5,347 bases of DNA, taken from contig CACYDS010000090.1 in the NCBI GenBank assembly GCA_902773285.1, forward strand, positions 1-5,347, in the 5' to 3' direction. Below the pieces are notes generated by a model. That model made no database searches and was not told the origin of the DNA. It saw only the letters and a list, made by a program, of their open reading frames with translations. The translations under genes and the position numbers were made by a program. This DNA is from an uncultured Pseudomonadota bacterium (lineage in GTDB: Bacteria > Pseudomonadota > Alphaproteobacteria > RUG11792). Positions 4,927 to 5,347 of the stretch are shown one piece after another. Position 1 is the stretch's first letter. Each line of letters starts with the position of its first letter.

Positions 4927-5347
4927 ATGATTGTGATGAACCAAATATTGAGCTATTATGAGCACAATGAGAGTGTGTTCAAAGGCCTGGAGATGAGTGG
5001 TGGTGACATTGTTGTGAACAGCGGGAGTATGAACATTTCTGGCAAGCTGTCCGGTGCCGTGAACAACATGGGTGCTGGTTGCCAAAGTAGCCTATATATC
5101 AACGATTACGATGCTAAACGGCGTGGAAATTATTTTGCACCTGGTGGCAGGATATATACCTCCGAGTTGTGTCTCAACAAGATCAACCAGGATGTTGTGG
5201 ATTTGACACATGAACAAACTCTTTTGGAGAAGTTTAAGCTTGCGACTAGGGTAACTCCGGAGCAGGCGTATGAGCGCTATCAGCTAATCAAGCAGGGCCT
5301 GGAAAACCAGCTATACTCGCCACAAATCGTCAGAAAAATCAAGAAGG
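4927..5347 (+). CDS. Filamentous-haemagglutinin-like segment, open at the right edge, possibly 5'-truncated
   Basis: A frame open from 4888 to the window end translates from ATG 4927 (or 4936) into 140 codons without a stop. The first part, GLEMSGGDIVVNSGSMNISG, has the alternating small/hydrophobic/Asn-Ser-Gly pattern of FHA-type beta-helix repeats. It is followed by a non-repetitive part (INDYDAKRRGNYFAPGGRIY...) and a helical, charged stretch (TPEQAYERYQLIKQGLENQ). This suggests the region of an FhaB/CdiA-like exoprotein just before the pre-toxin region. There is no signal peptide, TPS domain or clear ribosome site at either ATG, so it looks like an internal piece of such a gene joined directly to the TA module, either another orphan cassette or a remnant. 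The haemagglutinin assignment rests on the repeat texture only. Confidence 0.6.
   Translation, partial: MIVMNQILSYYEHNESVFKGLEMSGGDIVVNSGSMNISGKLSGAVNNMGAGCQSSLYINDYDAKRRGNYFAPGGRIYTSELCLNKINQDVVDLTHEQTLLEKFKLATRVTPEQAYERYQLIKQGLENQLYSPQIVRKIKK

Noticed and set aside
1..5347. Neisseria MafB or Pasteurellaceae origin
   Set aside because: No GCCGTCTGAA (Neisseria uptake sequence) or AAGTGCGGT (Haemophilus type) core was seen on reading through, and the pre-toxin region does not resemble MafB. The window is short, so this is only weak negative evidence.
1..5347. CRISPR array, tRNA or rRNA genes, insertion-sequence transposase
   Set aside because: No regularly spaced repeats, no RNA gene signatures and no transposase-like frame were found. 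The only repeats are the toxin and immunity homologies and the 22-bp duplication.

Overview
This window reads as a stretch of a polymorphic (contact-dependent or secreted) toxin tip array in an A+T-leaning Gram-negative or diderm bacterium. Three related toxin 'tips' share an N-terminal pre-toxin region, carry different C-terminal toxin domains, and are each followed at once by a small putative immunity gene. Two YoeB-type toxin-antitoxin (TA) modules sit between cassettes. The right edge holds the start of a filamentous-haemagglutinin-like segment, which suggests that the delivering protein is a two-partner-secreted (FhaB/CdiA-type) exoprotein. The organism cannot be named from this sequence. 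Negativicutes-type diderm Firmicutes or a host-associated proteobacterium would both fit, and no Neisseria or Pasteurellaceae uptake-sequence signature is visible.

Layout. Nucleotides 1-714 are the 3' end of toxin A: conserved pre-toxin region, then a DUF4258-like domain. Nucleotides 705-1115 are its putative immunity gene, overlapping by 10 bp. Nucleotides 1102-2025 are orphan toxin B, a divergent pre-toxin region ending in a colicin E3/cloacin-type 16S rRNase domain with all key residues recognisable. Nucleotides 2033-2377 are its putative immunity gene, a Cys-rich protein of no named family. A palindromic operator and promoter (2388-2422) lead into a YefM-like antitoxin (2448-2705) and a YoeB-like toxin (2702-2950). 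Nucleotides 2958-3956 are orphan toxin C, whose pre-toxin region is a near copy of that of A, followed by a second DUF4258-like domain. Nucleotides 4001-4339 are its putative immunity gene. A convergent minus-strand pair (4860-4368) encodes a ribbon-helix-helix-like antitoxin and an apparently intact YoeB-like toxin. From about 4927 to the right edge an FHA-like open frame runs out of the window.

The most notable points are two apparent inactivations. Toxin C is frameshifted by a perfect 22-bp tandem duplication exactly at its last beta-strand. Deleting one copy restores an ending that aligns with toxin A and stops 4 bp before the immunity ATG. The first YoeB is cut by an in-frame TGA directly before the His-Tyr codons of its active site, which are still present after the stop. 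The array also shows cassette logic: A and C are alike at both ends (pre-toxin region, and the last 19 residues of the immunity protein) and differ in the middle. A near-consensus parS-like sequence lies inside the 5' part of toxin C.

Working model (inference): A, or a gene upstream of it, is the expressed tip. B and C are displaced or silent tips kept with their immunity genes as a recombination reservoir and for protection against siblings. The TA modules may stabilise the array.
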